Below, piece after piece: positions 1 to 5,992 of a stretch of DNA of 5,992 nucleotides (its first letter is position 1; every line of letters begins with the position of its first letter). The stretch comes from Candidatus Kuenenia stuttgartensis (GTDB taxonomy: Bacteria > Planctomycetota > UBA1135 > UBA2386). The notes beneath the pieces were generated by a model. The model saw nothing but the letters and a program-made list of their open reading frames with translations. It made no database searches and was not told the DNA's origin. The position numbers and the translations under genes are program-made. The stretch lies in the NCBI GenBank assembly GCA_945861365.1, contig CAMAUH010000283.1, positions 1-5,992 on the forward strand, given 5' to 3'.

Positions 1-1163
1 TGCACGACCGTCGGCGGACCTCCCAGCAGCCCGTAGTTGAGCTGGTGCGCGACGGGCTCGAGCACGAAGCGCTCCGTGGTCCCGAACGCGAGGGCGTTCA
101 CATGGCTCGCCGGCCCCACGCTCGCGAGCTGCTGTTGGATGCCGACCGCGGCGCCAGTCTGCAGGCCATACTGCGCCGGGATGCCCAGGAAGCCGCACGG
201 TCCCATCGCCGGCTGACCGCCGCCGATCGTGCATGCCAGGCTGCCACCGGTCATCGTGCTCGTCGAGAACAGGAAGTCGGGCACCGGCACCGGGTTGATG
301 CACGAGTTGAACATCGTGATCTGCGAACCCGGCCCGTGGTAGATGTCGAGGCTCTCGAGGTCGCCCGCCGAGGTGATGGCGACGCCGTTGCGGTCGCCGA
401 TCTGGCTGTTCGCCAGCATCGCGCCGAAGTCCGCCTCGGTCTTCACGCGGTAGGCGCTGATCGGCCAGACGCCCGCGACCAGCTGGTTCAACGCGAACGT
501 GATCGCGTACGCGGGGATCGCGAACAGATCGCCGTCCTGGATCACCGACCAGCCGGGCACGCAGGCGAGCTGCGCCAATACCGGCGCAGGGCTGTCGATC
601 GAGAAGTAGACACCGAGTCCTGGCTCGTAGGCGAACGCGTCGATGTCGATCGGCGGATCGAGGGGGCCCAGCCCCAACGCTGCTTTGAACTGATCCTGGC
701 TCATCAGCAGCTCGACCGTGCCGTCGACCAGGATGCGACCGATGTCGCCCGGCCGCAGCTGCGGCTGGCCGCTGATGTTGGTGCCCATCGCCGCCGACGG
801 CGACCAGTACACCGCGCGGGGGTTCGGCGCGATCTGCTGGTTGTTGGACGTGAAGCCGGTCGACAGCGCGTCGATGGAGCCGAACAGGTTGGGGTTCCAG
901 TACTGGCCGTTGCCATTCTCGTCGCCGGCCATCGCGTGGAAGCACGTGCGCGGCGACCACTTCTCGGTGCGGGCCCCGTTCGGACAGCCTGGCGGCAGCG
1001 GCAGGAACGCGATCTCGTTGGGACGCAGGACCTGCAACGGCCCACCGCCCATCGAAATGGTGTTCTCGGTTTGGCTGAAGGTCAGCAGGGCGCCCGGCAC
1101 CTGCGCGATCGCCGTGGCGAGGGGCAGGCAGGCGAGCAGGAGCGGACGAAGCGGGAAGCTCAT
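1..1163 (-). CDS. Secreted protein of unknown function, paralogue A (C-terminus off the window)
   Basis: I do not recognise a named family. The frame is open from the ATG at 1161-1163 to the left edge, giving 387 residues. Residues 1-20 look like a Sec signal peptide (MSFPLRPLLLACLPLATAIA, then QV), with an A-x-A cleavage site after residue 20. LLAC at residues 9-12 resembles a lipobox, but the hydrophobic stretch before it is too short, so ordinary cleavage is favoured and a secreted or periplasmic location is inferred. The protein aligns nearly end to end with the product of 1321-2745. Shared signatures are LRPNE near 46-50, EKWSPRTCFHAMAGDEN at 67-83, YWNPNLFGSIDAL at 88-100, then LRPGDIGRI, IDIDAFAY, GVYFSID, ITSAGDLESLDI, PDFLFS and RFVLEPVAHQLNYG. 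About 90 C-terminal residues should be missing by comparison. No convincing ribosome binding site precedes the ATG. In-frame ATGs at 1203-1205 and 1266-1268 would add 14 or 35 residues before the signal peptide and are less likely. Confidence 0.85.
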   Translation of the reverse strand, partial: MSFPLRPLLLACLPLATAIAQVPGALLTFSQTENTISMGGGPLQVLRPNEIAFLPLPPGCPNGARTEKWSPRTCFHAMAGDENGNGQYWNPNLFGSIDALSTGFTSNNQQIAPNPRAVYWSPSAAMGTNISGQPQLRPGDIGRILVDGTVELLMSQDQFKAALGLGPLDPPIDIDAFAYEPGLGVYFSIDSPAPVLAQLACVPGWSVIQDGDLFAIPAYAITFALNQLVAGVWPISAYRVKTEADFGAMLANSQIGDRNGVAITSAGDLESLDIYHGPGSQITMFNSCINPVPVPDFLFSTSTMTGGSLACTIGGGQPAMGPCGFLGIPAQYGLQTGAAVGIQQQLASVGPASHVNALAFGTTERFVLEPVAHQLNYGLLGGPPTVV

Positions 1164-1205
1164 GGCAGGACCGTGTTCGGGTCGCAGCGAAGCGGTGGCG
1201 GGCAT

Positions 1206-1219
1206 CGCATCGCGATGCG
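1206..1219. repeat. 14-bp perfect palindrome in the leader of paralogue A
   Basis: CGCATCGCGATGCG is its own reverse complement. It lies 42 bp upstream of the paralogue A start codon and downstream of the promoter-like block at 1260-1299. It could be an operator for a dimeric regulator or a short RNA hairpin (5-bp stem, CGCG loop) in the 5' leader. I see no equivalent perfect dyad upstream of the other paralogue. GC-rich DNA yields such palindromes fairly often, so a function is only possible. Confidence 0.35.
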
Positions 1220-1259
1220 CAGCGCCGATGGCCGTGCGCTGCGGCAGCACGACCGTCTG

Positions 1260-1299
1260 CTTCCCCATGGCAGGTGCGCCGCCGCTTTGGACAAGAATC
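1260..1299 (-). promoter_or_regulatory. Bipartite promoter-like block upstream of paralogue A
   Basis: Read on the minus strand, this block is GATTCTTGTCCAA (1299 to 1287), 16 bases, CCATGGG (1270 to 1264), one base, AAG (1262 to 1260). The same arrangement with the same 16-base spacer occurs at 2797-2836 upstream of the second paralogue. The two conserved boxes differ at only two positions, while the spacer is dissimilar. A spacing of about 16 bases is what ECF sigma promoters show between their -35 and -10 elements, so the first box would be the -35 and CCATGGG the -10 region. The leader would then be roughly 90 nt. The alternative is that the ATG in CCATGGG (1266-1268) is a start codon. 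Confidence 0.55.
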
Positions 1300-1320
1300 C
1301 CGCCGGCCGTGCGGCGTCGA

Positions 1321-2745
1321 CTACGTGTCGATGACGCAGGGCGTGCTGAGTTCGAAGCCGCTGCCGCCAAAACCCATCCCCTGGAACAGCACCTTGCCGG
1401 TGAACGACGGGGGGATCGCCATGGTCGGGAAGGTGCTGAAGCCCGCGGGGTAGAACGTCCACACGAACAGGCTCGGGAAGTAGTAGTCCGGGAAGCACCA
1501 CTGCGAGAAGAACGGCGCCACCGTCACCGACGTCGGCACCGTCGGCGGCACGAGCTCGACCCAGCAGACGTTGAAGGCGAACGGCGAGTAGGCATCGATG
1601 CTCGTGCCGGGGCCGCCAGCGCCGCCGTAGTTGAGGTTGTGCACCTGTGGCTCGAGCACGTGCCGGCAGGCCGCGACGAGCGCGAGGCCGTTCACCCAGC
1701 TGGCTGCGCCTTGCGTCGAACTGGCGGGTTGGATGCCGAGTTGCGGACCGAAGGTCGGACCGCCGCCGCAGGTGCGCGCGGTGCCGCCGCAAGGGCCGTT
1801 GTAGACAGAGCCGCCGCCGACCGTCGTCAACAGGCTGGCGCCGGTCATCGTCTCGGTCGCGAACAGGAAGTCGGGCGCGAAGAACACCGTGCCGGGGCAC
1901 GGGAAGCTCGCCGTCGCGGAGCCCGCAGGATCGATCTCGATCGACTCGAGGTCGACCGCGCTGGTGATGCAGACGCCGAAGCGATCCGTGATGTTCGCCG
2001 CGACGACCATCGCGTCCATCATGGCTTCGGTGTAGACGACCGATGCCGTGACGCCGGGGGCGAGGAACTGCACGCGGCCATCGGTCGTCCACGTGATCGC
2101 CCAGTCCGGGATGCCGACCAGTGCACCGTCCTGGATGAACGTGGGGCCGCCGCACTGCGTGTTCGCCAGCACGTCGGCATCGAGCGAGAAGAACACACCT
2201 GTGCCGATCCGGTAGGCGATCGCGTCGATGTCGAGCACGTTGGTCAGCGGCAGGCCCAGCGACTGGTTGATCTGCTCCTGCGTGATGAAGTACTCGACCT
2301 GGCCGTCCGGCGCGTTGTGGATGCGACCGACATCGCCGGGCCGCAGCGGCAGCAGGCTGATGTTGGTGCCCATCGGCTGGCTCGGCGACCAGAACATCGA
2401 GCGCGCGTTGGCGTTGAACGCCGCTGGCGTCAGCAGCGCCGCGCACAGCGCGTCGATCTCGCCGAACAGCGTCGGGTTCCAGTAGACGCCGCCGGTGTTC
2501 TCGTCGCCGGCCATGGTGTGGAAGCAGGTGCGCGGTGCGAACTTCTCCGCCGACACGCCCGGGCACGGCCCGCCGCCGAACAGCGCGACCTCGTTCGGCT
2601 GGAGGGTCTGCAGCACCGTGCCGCTGCTGCCGGACAGGGTCAGCTCCGGGTAGCGGAACGTCAGCAGGAGGTCGGTCCCCTGCGCGGTCGCGGCAGCGGC
2701 GAACGTGGCGAACGGGAGGAAAATGCGCGTGCGGAAGCGGGGCAT
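1321..2745 (-). CDS. Secreted protein of unknown function, paralogue B (complete, 474 residues)
   Basis: I do not recognise a named family. The chosen ATG (2743-2745) places a signal peptide at the very N-terminus: basic MPRFRTR, hydrophobic core to about residue 19, and cleavage after A-T-A at residue 21. A purine-rich AAGAGA lies a few bases upstream as a weak ribosome binding site. An upstream in-frame ATG (2803-2805) would add 20 residues before the signal and lies in the promoter-like block. Residues 24 to about 380 match paralogue A, including EKFAPRTCFHTMAGDEN (67-83), YWNPTLFGEIDAL (88-100), LRPGDVGRI, LDIDAIAY, GVFFSLD, ITSAVDLESIEI and RHVLEPQVHNLNYG. A Cys/Gly-rich stretch (about 317-330) is longer than in paralogue A. 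The last 90 residues are aromatic-rich and end in IPPSFTGKVLFQGMGF and a Cys near the tail, like the small beta-rich C-terminal domains of many planctomycete secreted proteins (resemblance from memory). About a dozen cysteines suggest disulfides. No membrane anchor or catalytic motif is apparent. Confidence 0.88.
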   Translation of the reverse strand: MPRFRTRIFLPFATFAAAATAQGTDLLLTFRYPELTLSGSSGTVLQTLQPNEVALFGGGPCPGVSAEKFAPRTCFHTMAGDENTGGVYWNPTLFGEIDALCAALLTPAAFNANARSMFWSPSQPMGTNISLLPLRPGDVGRIHNAPDGQVEYFITQEQINQSLGLPLTNVLDIDAIAYRIGTGVFFSLDADVLANTQCGGPTFIQDGALVGIPDWAITWTTDGRVQFLAPGVTASVVYTEAMMDAMVVAANITDRFGVCITSAVDLESIEIDPAGSATASFPCPGTVFFAPDFLFATETMTGASLLTTVGGGSVYNGPCGGTARTCGGGPTFGPQLGIQPASSTQGAASWVNGLALVAACRHVLEPQVHNLNYGGAGGPGTSIDAYSPFAFNVCWVELVPPTVPTSVTVAPFFSQWCFPDYYFPSLFVWTFYPAGFSTFPTMAIPPSFTGKVLFQGMGFGGSGFELSTPCVIDT

Positions 2746-2796
2746 GGGTTCTCTTGATGGCAGCGAACGGAATGGCGATGGCGCCGCCGTATGTCC

Positions 2797-2836
2797 CTTG
2801 CCCATGGCGAGGGCCGCTGTGGATTGGACAGGAATC
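2797..2836 (-). promoter_or_regulatory. Bipartite promoter-like block upstream of paralogue B
   Basis: On the minus strand: GATTCCTGTCCAA (2836 to 2824), 16 bases, CCATGGG (2807 to 2801), one base, AAG (2799 to 2797). It is the partner of the block at 1260-1299, with identical box spacing. It lies in the divergent region shared with the sigma factor gene, and its end is 51 bp from the paralogue B start codon, so the leader would be about 45 nt. CCATGG is palindromic and is flanked by near-inverted arms (CCTCGCC and GGCAAGG), so a protein could also bind here. The ATG in the box (2803-2805) is in frame with paralogue B, which leaves a start-codon explanation open, but no ribosome binding site precedes it. 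Confidence 0.55.
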
Positions 2837-2910
2837 TGCTCCGTCGTCGGCTCGACCTGCTGTCACGCCCCGGCCACCCGGCCACCAACCCGAGCCTTCC
2901 CACCCCGTGC

Positions 2911-2914
2911 GGAG
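2911..2914 (+). promoter_or_regulatory. Ribosome binding site deciding the sigma factor start
   Basis: GGAG lies 9 bases before the ATG at 2924-2926. The next in-frame ATG, at 2933-2935, has no purine-rich sequence at a suitable distance. This favours the 2924 start over the longer open frame, which would run back into paralogue B. Confidence 0.5.
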
Positions 2915-2923
2915 CCGACCAGA

Positions 2924-3502
2924 ATGGCAACCATGAGCCCCCCGGGCCGCGCCGCACCTGCCTTCGCCCAGCTGTATCCAGCTGTGGCGCCGGCATTGCA
3001 TGCCTGGGCCAGCATGCGACTCGGCAGCGGCGACCGCGGCCGCATCGCGCCCGAGGACCTGACCCAGGAGGTCTGGCTGCGTGCGTTCGAGATCTTCGCG
3101 AAGTTCGATGCGGCGCGGATGGCGTTCCGGCCGTGGTTGTTCGCGGTGGCCAAGCACGTGTTGCTGGAGGTCCGCCGCCGGCTGCGGCATGCCCGGCCCG
3201 AGCAAGCGGCCCTCGGCAGCACCAGCCGGTTGTGGGCGCTGGACCAGGTGCCGGAGGAGGTGACGAGCATCAGCCGCCGGCTGGCCAAGGACGAAGCCCT
3301 GCAGCGCTTCCTCGACCGGCTGCACCAGCTCGACCCCGTCGAACTGCAGACCGCACTGCACTGCGGCATCGAGGGCATGCCGCAAGCGGAAGCGGCGGCG
3401 CGGCTCGGCGAACTGCCGGCGACCACCGCCAAGCGCTGGCAGCGCCTGCGCGAACACATGCGGACCTGGGGCGCGCCGCTGGGGCTGCTCGCCGACGAGT
3501 GA
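2924..3502 (+). CDS. ECF-type RNA polymerase sigma factor
   Basis: This is a 192-residue protein with the two-domain plan of extracytoplasmic-function sigma factors. Region 2 spans about residues 14-91. EDLTQEVWLRAFEIFAKFD (44-62) is the region 2.1/2.2 core-binding helix, and FRPWLFAVAKHVLLEVRRR (68-86) is the region 2.3/2.4 segment that melts and reads the -10 element. After a variable linker (about 92-127), region 4 covers about 133-182: LDPVELQTALHCGIEGMPQAEAAARLGE followed by the recognition helix PATTAKRWQRLREHM, which reads the -35 element. There is no extra C-terminal domain and no membrane segment. No anti-sigma factor gene is present in the window. The gene is divergent from paralogue B and convergent with the kinase/propeller gene, 15 bp apart. 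Planctomycete ECF groups associated with Ser/Thr kinases are known, so the neighbouring kinase may control it (inferred). Its targets may include the two promoter-like blocks. The subgroup cannot be assigned by eye. Confidence 0.88.
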   Translation: MATMSPPGRAAPAFAQLYPAVAPALHAWASMRLGSGDRGRIAPEDLTQEVWLRAFEIFAKFDAARMAFRPWLFAVAKHVLLEVRRRLRHARPEQAALGSTSRLWALDQVPEEVTSISRRLAKDEALQRFLDRLHQLDPVELQTALHCGIEGMPQAEAAARLGELPATTAKRWQRLREHMRTWGAPLGLLADE

Positions 3503-3517
3503 CGGACCGGCGATCGC

Positions 3518-5992
3518 TCAGCGGCCCATGTCGGGCAGGCGGGCTGGTCGCACGCGCAGCGCCAGGGCGAGCGGGTCGACGGGCCAGACTCGCACCACAC
3601 CGTCGGCGTCGGCCGTCAGGATGCTGTCGCCGTCGGGATGGAAGGCGGCGGTCACCAGCGTTCCGTCGCTGGCGTGGATGACGCTGAGCAGCTGGTCGCG
3701 GTCGGCATCGAAGACGCAGACGAGCCCGTCCTTGCTGGCGGACAGCGCGAGGCGGCCGCCCGGTTGCCGATCGAGCGCCACCAGCAGGTTGGAATGGCGC
3801 GCCGGATAGGCCACCTGCTGATCGAGGTCGCGCGCGCCATGGCGGTACAGCTTGCCGCTCCACCGCCCACCGACGAACAGCGTGCGACCGTCGGGGCTGG
3901 GCAGCAGCGGGCCGGGTGTGGCGGCCTTCGACTTCTCGCGCCAAGGGAAACCCTCGCGCAGTTCGACCGCCCGCAGGCGCAGGTTCTCGCCGGACACGAA
4001 CAGCTCGTTGCCGTCCGCTGCAAAGGCGAGCGCCAGCACCCGCTCCGTGTCGCCGAGGGCGCCGGCTGGCCAGTCGACGGTCGTGTGCAGCAGCTTGCCC
4101 TGGTCGAGGTCCACCAACCCATAGCGGCGTCGCGCTCCGCCGGTGGCCAGCCAGTGGCGGGTCGGATGCAGCGCGCTGACGAAGATCGCTTCGTCGTGGC
4201 ACTTCACGGCGTGCAGCAGGGCTCCGGTCGACGCATCGTGCACGCGCACTTCGCCATCGGCGCCAGCGAGCACGATCCGGCCATCGTCGAGTTCGAAGGC
4301 CGCGGTCGCTGGAATGGTGCCGAGTACCAGTTCGGGTCGGTCGCCGGCCACGAGGCGGGTCGGCACTTCGTTCCCGAGCAGCAACAGCCGCGACCCGGTG
4401 CCGAGCAAGCGCGCTTCGCGCAGGGGCAAGCCGGTCGACAGCGCCGACAGTTCGTGCAGGTGCTCGCCATCGAGGATGCGGACTTCGCCGTCGGCGTCGG
4501 CGGCGACGATGCGGTCGCCGCGCGCCGAGAACCGCGCACTCACCAACTGCCCGGGCGGCCCTTTCGCCGCGGGCAGGAACGGCCGCTCGCCGGCGTACCA
4601 CGACTGCAGGCAGCCACCATTCGTGTAGAGGCGGGTGCCGCCGTGGTTCCACGCCAGCCCACGCGAACGGGTCATCACGCCGCGGAACACCTGCAGCGGT
4701 CGCCACGAACGGGTGTCGTAGATGTGGGCCGTGTCGTCCCACGCGACGATCGCGAGGCGGCCACCGTCGGGCGAGAATGCGCCGCGGAACACCGAGCGGT
4801 CCCCGAAGTCGGCGTGCTGCTTCAGCAGCTCACCGGTTCGCAGGTCATGGACGCACAGGCCGGCGCTGGAGCCGGTGACCAACTGGGTGTCGCCGGGGGC
4901 GAACGCCGCCCAGTAGACCCGCTGCGCCTGCTCCAACCATTCCGGTTGTGCTGGCTCAACCCGCGCGACGAGCTCGCCGGTGACGGCATCGCGGACCTCG
5001 ACGATTCGATCGCGCGCCAACGCCAGCCGCGAACCATCTTGGCTCCAGCTCAGCCAATGCACCCAGCCAGCTTGTTGGCCCCCGAAGGTCTGCAGCAGTT
5101 GGCCGGTGTCGGCGGCGAACACCCGCACCGTGCGATCCCCGGCGTGGTCGCGGATGTCGCCGAGCGTGGCCAGGCGTTGGCCGGCTGGATCGAACGCGGC
5201 CATCGCCACGGACCCGCGGTGGCCGCGGCACGCCACCGGTGCACCGGCGTCGAGGGGCAGAACGAAGACCGCACCATCGCTGCCGCAACTGGCCACGCGC
5301 TGCCGGTCCGGCGCGACCGCGAGGTGGTTGATGGCCGGCGTCTTGCTGTCGCGGGCCGGGTGGTGCAGCGGCCACTCGCGCACCTCGGCGCCGGTCGCCA
5401 GATCGAAGCGCCGCACCACGCCGTCGGCGCCGCCGGCCAGGATCGCGTCGCCGACCACGGCGTGGTTGGCCCAACCTTCCGCTCGCCGTCGGATCGTGCG
5501 GACCAGCGTGCCGCGCCCCAGTTCCAGGATCTGCAAGTCGCCGGACTCGAGCGCCCGCACCAGATGACGGTCGTCGGCGGTGATGGCCACCCAGGAGGAT
5601 TCGGCGCGCGCCGCGCTGTCGACGCAGGCGAACTCCTCCCAGCAGTGGTCGAGCGCCTGGTACAGCACGTCGTTGATCTCCGGGTGCTGCTCGGTTCGCG
5701 CGGCTTCGGAAGCCATGTACAGAGCCAGACCCGGTTGCTCGACCACGATCTGCTGGGCCACGTGCGCCTTGCGCAAGGTCAGCAGGCGCACGCGTTCCCG
5801 CGCCAGTTCCACCAGCAGCACGGTCGCCACCAACAGGCCGGCCGCGAGCAAACCCACGCTGGTCGCCAACACCGGATGCCGCACCAGTCCGCGCTGCAGC
5901 CGCGTCCATTGGCTCAGCGGCGCCGCCGCGATCGGCTCACCGTCCAGCACGGCGCGAAGGTCTGCCGCCAGTGCCGCGGCCGTGGCGTAGCG
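3518..5992 (-). CDS. Ser/Thr protein kinase with WD40-like propellers, C-terminal part
   Basis: The frame is open from the right edge to the TGA at 3518-3520, giving 824 residues; the N-terminus is outside the window. The first visible residues, RYATAAALAADLRAVLDGEPI, match the usual end of bacterial Pkn-type kinase domains (RY.sA..la.DL..fl.GepI). The catalytic lobes are not visible, so the kinase call rests on this tail and the architecture. A basic stretch and one membrane helix follow (about 41-61), then a helical segment (about 62-118, with GLALYMASEAARTEQHPEINDVL) typical of planctomycete kinases with WD repeats. From about residue 132 to the end there are roughly 15-16 WD40-like units, with recurring turns such as SPDGGRLAI, ADGEVRVHDASTGALLH and ADGVVRVWPVD, enough for two beta-propellers. 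Most units lack the classical GH and WD pairs. The propellers presumably lie outside the membrane as a binding or sensing module. A GTG at 5948-5950 could pass for a start but lies inside the kinase tail. The gene converges on the sigma gene. Confidence 0.85.
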   Translation of the reverse strand, partial: RYATAAALAADLRAVLDGEPIAAAPLSQWTRLQRGLVRHPVLATSVGLLAAGLLVATVLLVELARERVRLLTLRKAHVAQQIVVEQPGLALYMASEAARTEQHPEINDVLYQALDHCWEEFACVDSAARAESSWVAITADDRHLVRALESGDLQILELGRGTLVRTIRRRAEGWANHAVVGDAILAGGADGVVRRFDLATGAEVREWPLHHPARDSKTPAINHLAVAPDRQRVASCGSDGAVFVLPLDAGAPVACRGHRGSVAMAAFDPAGQRLATLGDIRDHAGDRTVRVFAADTGQLLQTFGGQQAGWVHWLSWSQDGSRLALARDRIVEVRDAVTGELVARVEPAQPEWLEQAQRVYWAAFAPGDTQLVTGSSAGLCVHDLRTGELLKQHADFGDRSVFRGAFSPDGGRLAIVAWDDTAHIYDTRSWRPLQVFRGVMTRSRGLAWNHGGTRLYTNGGCLQSWYAGERPFLPAAKGPPGQLVSARFSARGDRIVAADADGEVRILDGEHLHELSALSTGLPLREARLLGTGSRLLLLGNEVPTRLVAGDRPELVLGTIPATAAFELDDGRIVLAGADGEVRVHDASTGALLHAVKCHDEAIFVSALHPTRHWLATGGARRRYGLVDLDQGKLLHTTVDWPAGALGDTERVLALAFAADGNELFVSGENLRLRAVELREGFPWREKSKAATPGPLLPSPDGRTLFVGGRWSGKLYRHGARDLDQQVAYPARHSNLLVALDRQPGGRLALSASKDGLVCVFDADRDQLLSVIHASDGTLVTAAFHPDGDSILTADADGVVRVWPVDPLALALRVRPARLPDMGR

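Noticed and set aside
1301..1316. Possible terminator just after paralogue B (CGCCG and CGGCG arms, 6-base loop)
   Set aside because: The stem is only 5 bp, there is no T tract, and such short GC stems are common by chance here.
45..2757. Long plus-strand open frames (45-1334 and 718-2757) opposite the secreted paralogues
   Set aside because: Their translations are Arg/Ala/Gly-rich with no recognisable domain, and they lie antisense to paralogues with signal peptides and conserved motifs. Long antisense frames are expected at this GC content.
2705..2923. Longer sigma factor start at 2705
   Set aside because: The extra N-terminus is low-complexity, overlaps the paralogue B signal peptide and its promoter-like block, and is absent from the ECF fold. 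The ATG at 2924 has a better ribosome binding site.
1160..3457. 765-codon minus-strand open frame spanning paralogue B, the divergent region and most of the sigma gene
   Set aside because: It is a shadow frame: low-complexity Arg-rich translation that overlaps real genes on both strands.
3270..5909. Other long minus-strand frames inside the kinase/propeller gene (3270-4742 and 4956-5909)
   Set aside because: These are out-of-frame readings of the WD40-like coding sequence; only the 3518-5992 frame gives repeat units and the kinase tail.
5948..5950. GTG at 5948-5950 as the start of the propeller gene
   Set aside because: The 14 codons upstream (RYATAAALAADLRA) continue the typical end of a kinase domain in the same frame, so the gene extends beyond the window.

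Overview
This is GC-rich bacterial DNA, almost fully coding, with four genes: two tandem secreted paralogues on the minus strand, one ECF-type sigma factor on the plus strand, and the C-terminal part of a membrane-anchored protein with the tail of a Ser/Thr kinase domain and a long beta-propeller region on the minus strand. An ECF sigma next to a kinase with WD40-like repeats, beside large secreted proteins of unknown function, suggests Planctomycetota, probably a poorly characterised lineage. This is inferred from gene style; no marker gene is present.

Layout. Positions 1-1163 (minus) hold the first 387 residues of a secreted protein that runs off the left edge. Positions 1321-2745 (minus) hold its complete paralogue of 474 residues. 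A 178-bp divergent intergenic region (2746-2923) separates this from the sigma gene at 2924-3502 (plus). After a 15-bp gap comes the convergent kinase/propeller gene, which occupies 3518-5992 (minus) and runs off the right edge. No tRNA, rRNA, CRISPR array, insertion sequence or strong intrinsic terminator is visible.

The main find is a bipartite element upstream of both secreted paralogues: GATTCYTGTCCAA, exactly 16 unconserved bases, then CCATGGGNAAG. The rest of the upstream DNA is dissimilar. Two conserved boxes with an invariant spacer look like a promoter of the kind ECF sigma factors read. The neighbouring sigma gene and kinase suggest a small circuit: kinase senses, ECF sigma responds, secreted paralogues are the output. 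That circuit is a hypothesis. The paralogy, the motif and the gene order can be read directly. The conserved ATG inside the second box is in frame with both genes, so an alternative, longer start has to be considered.
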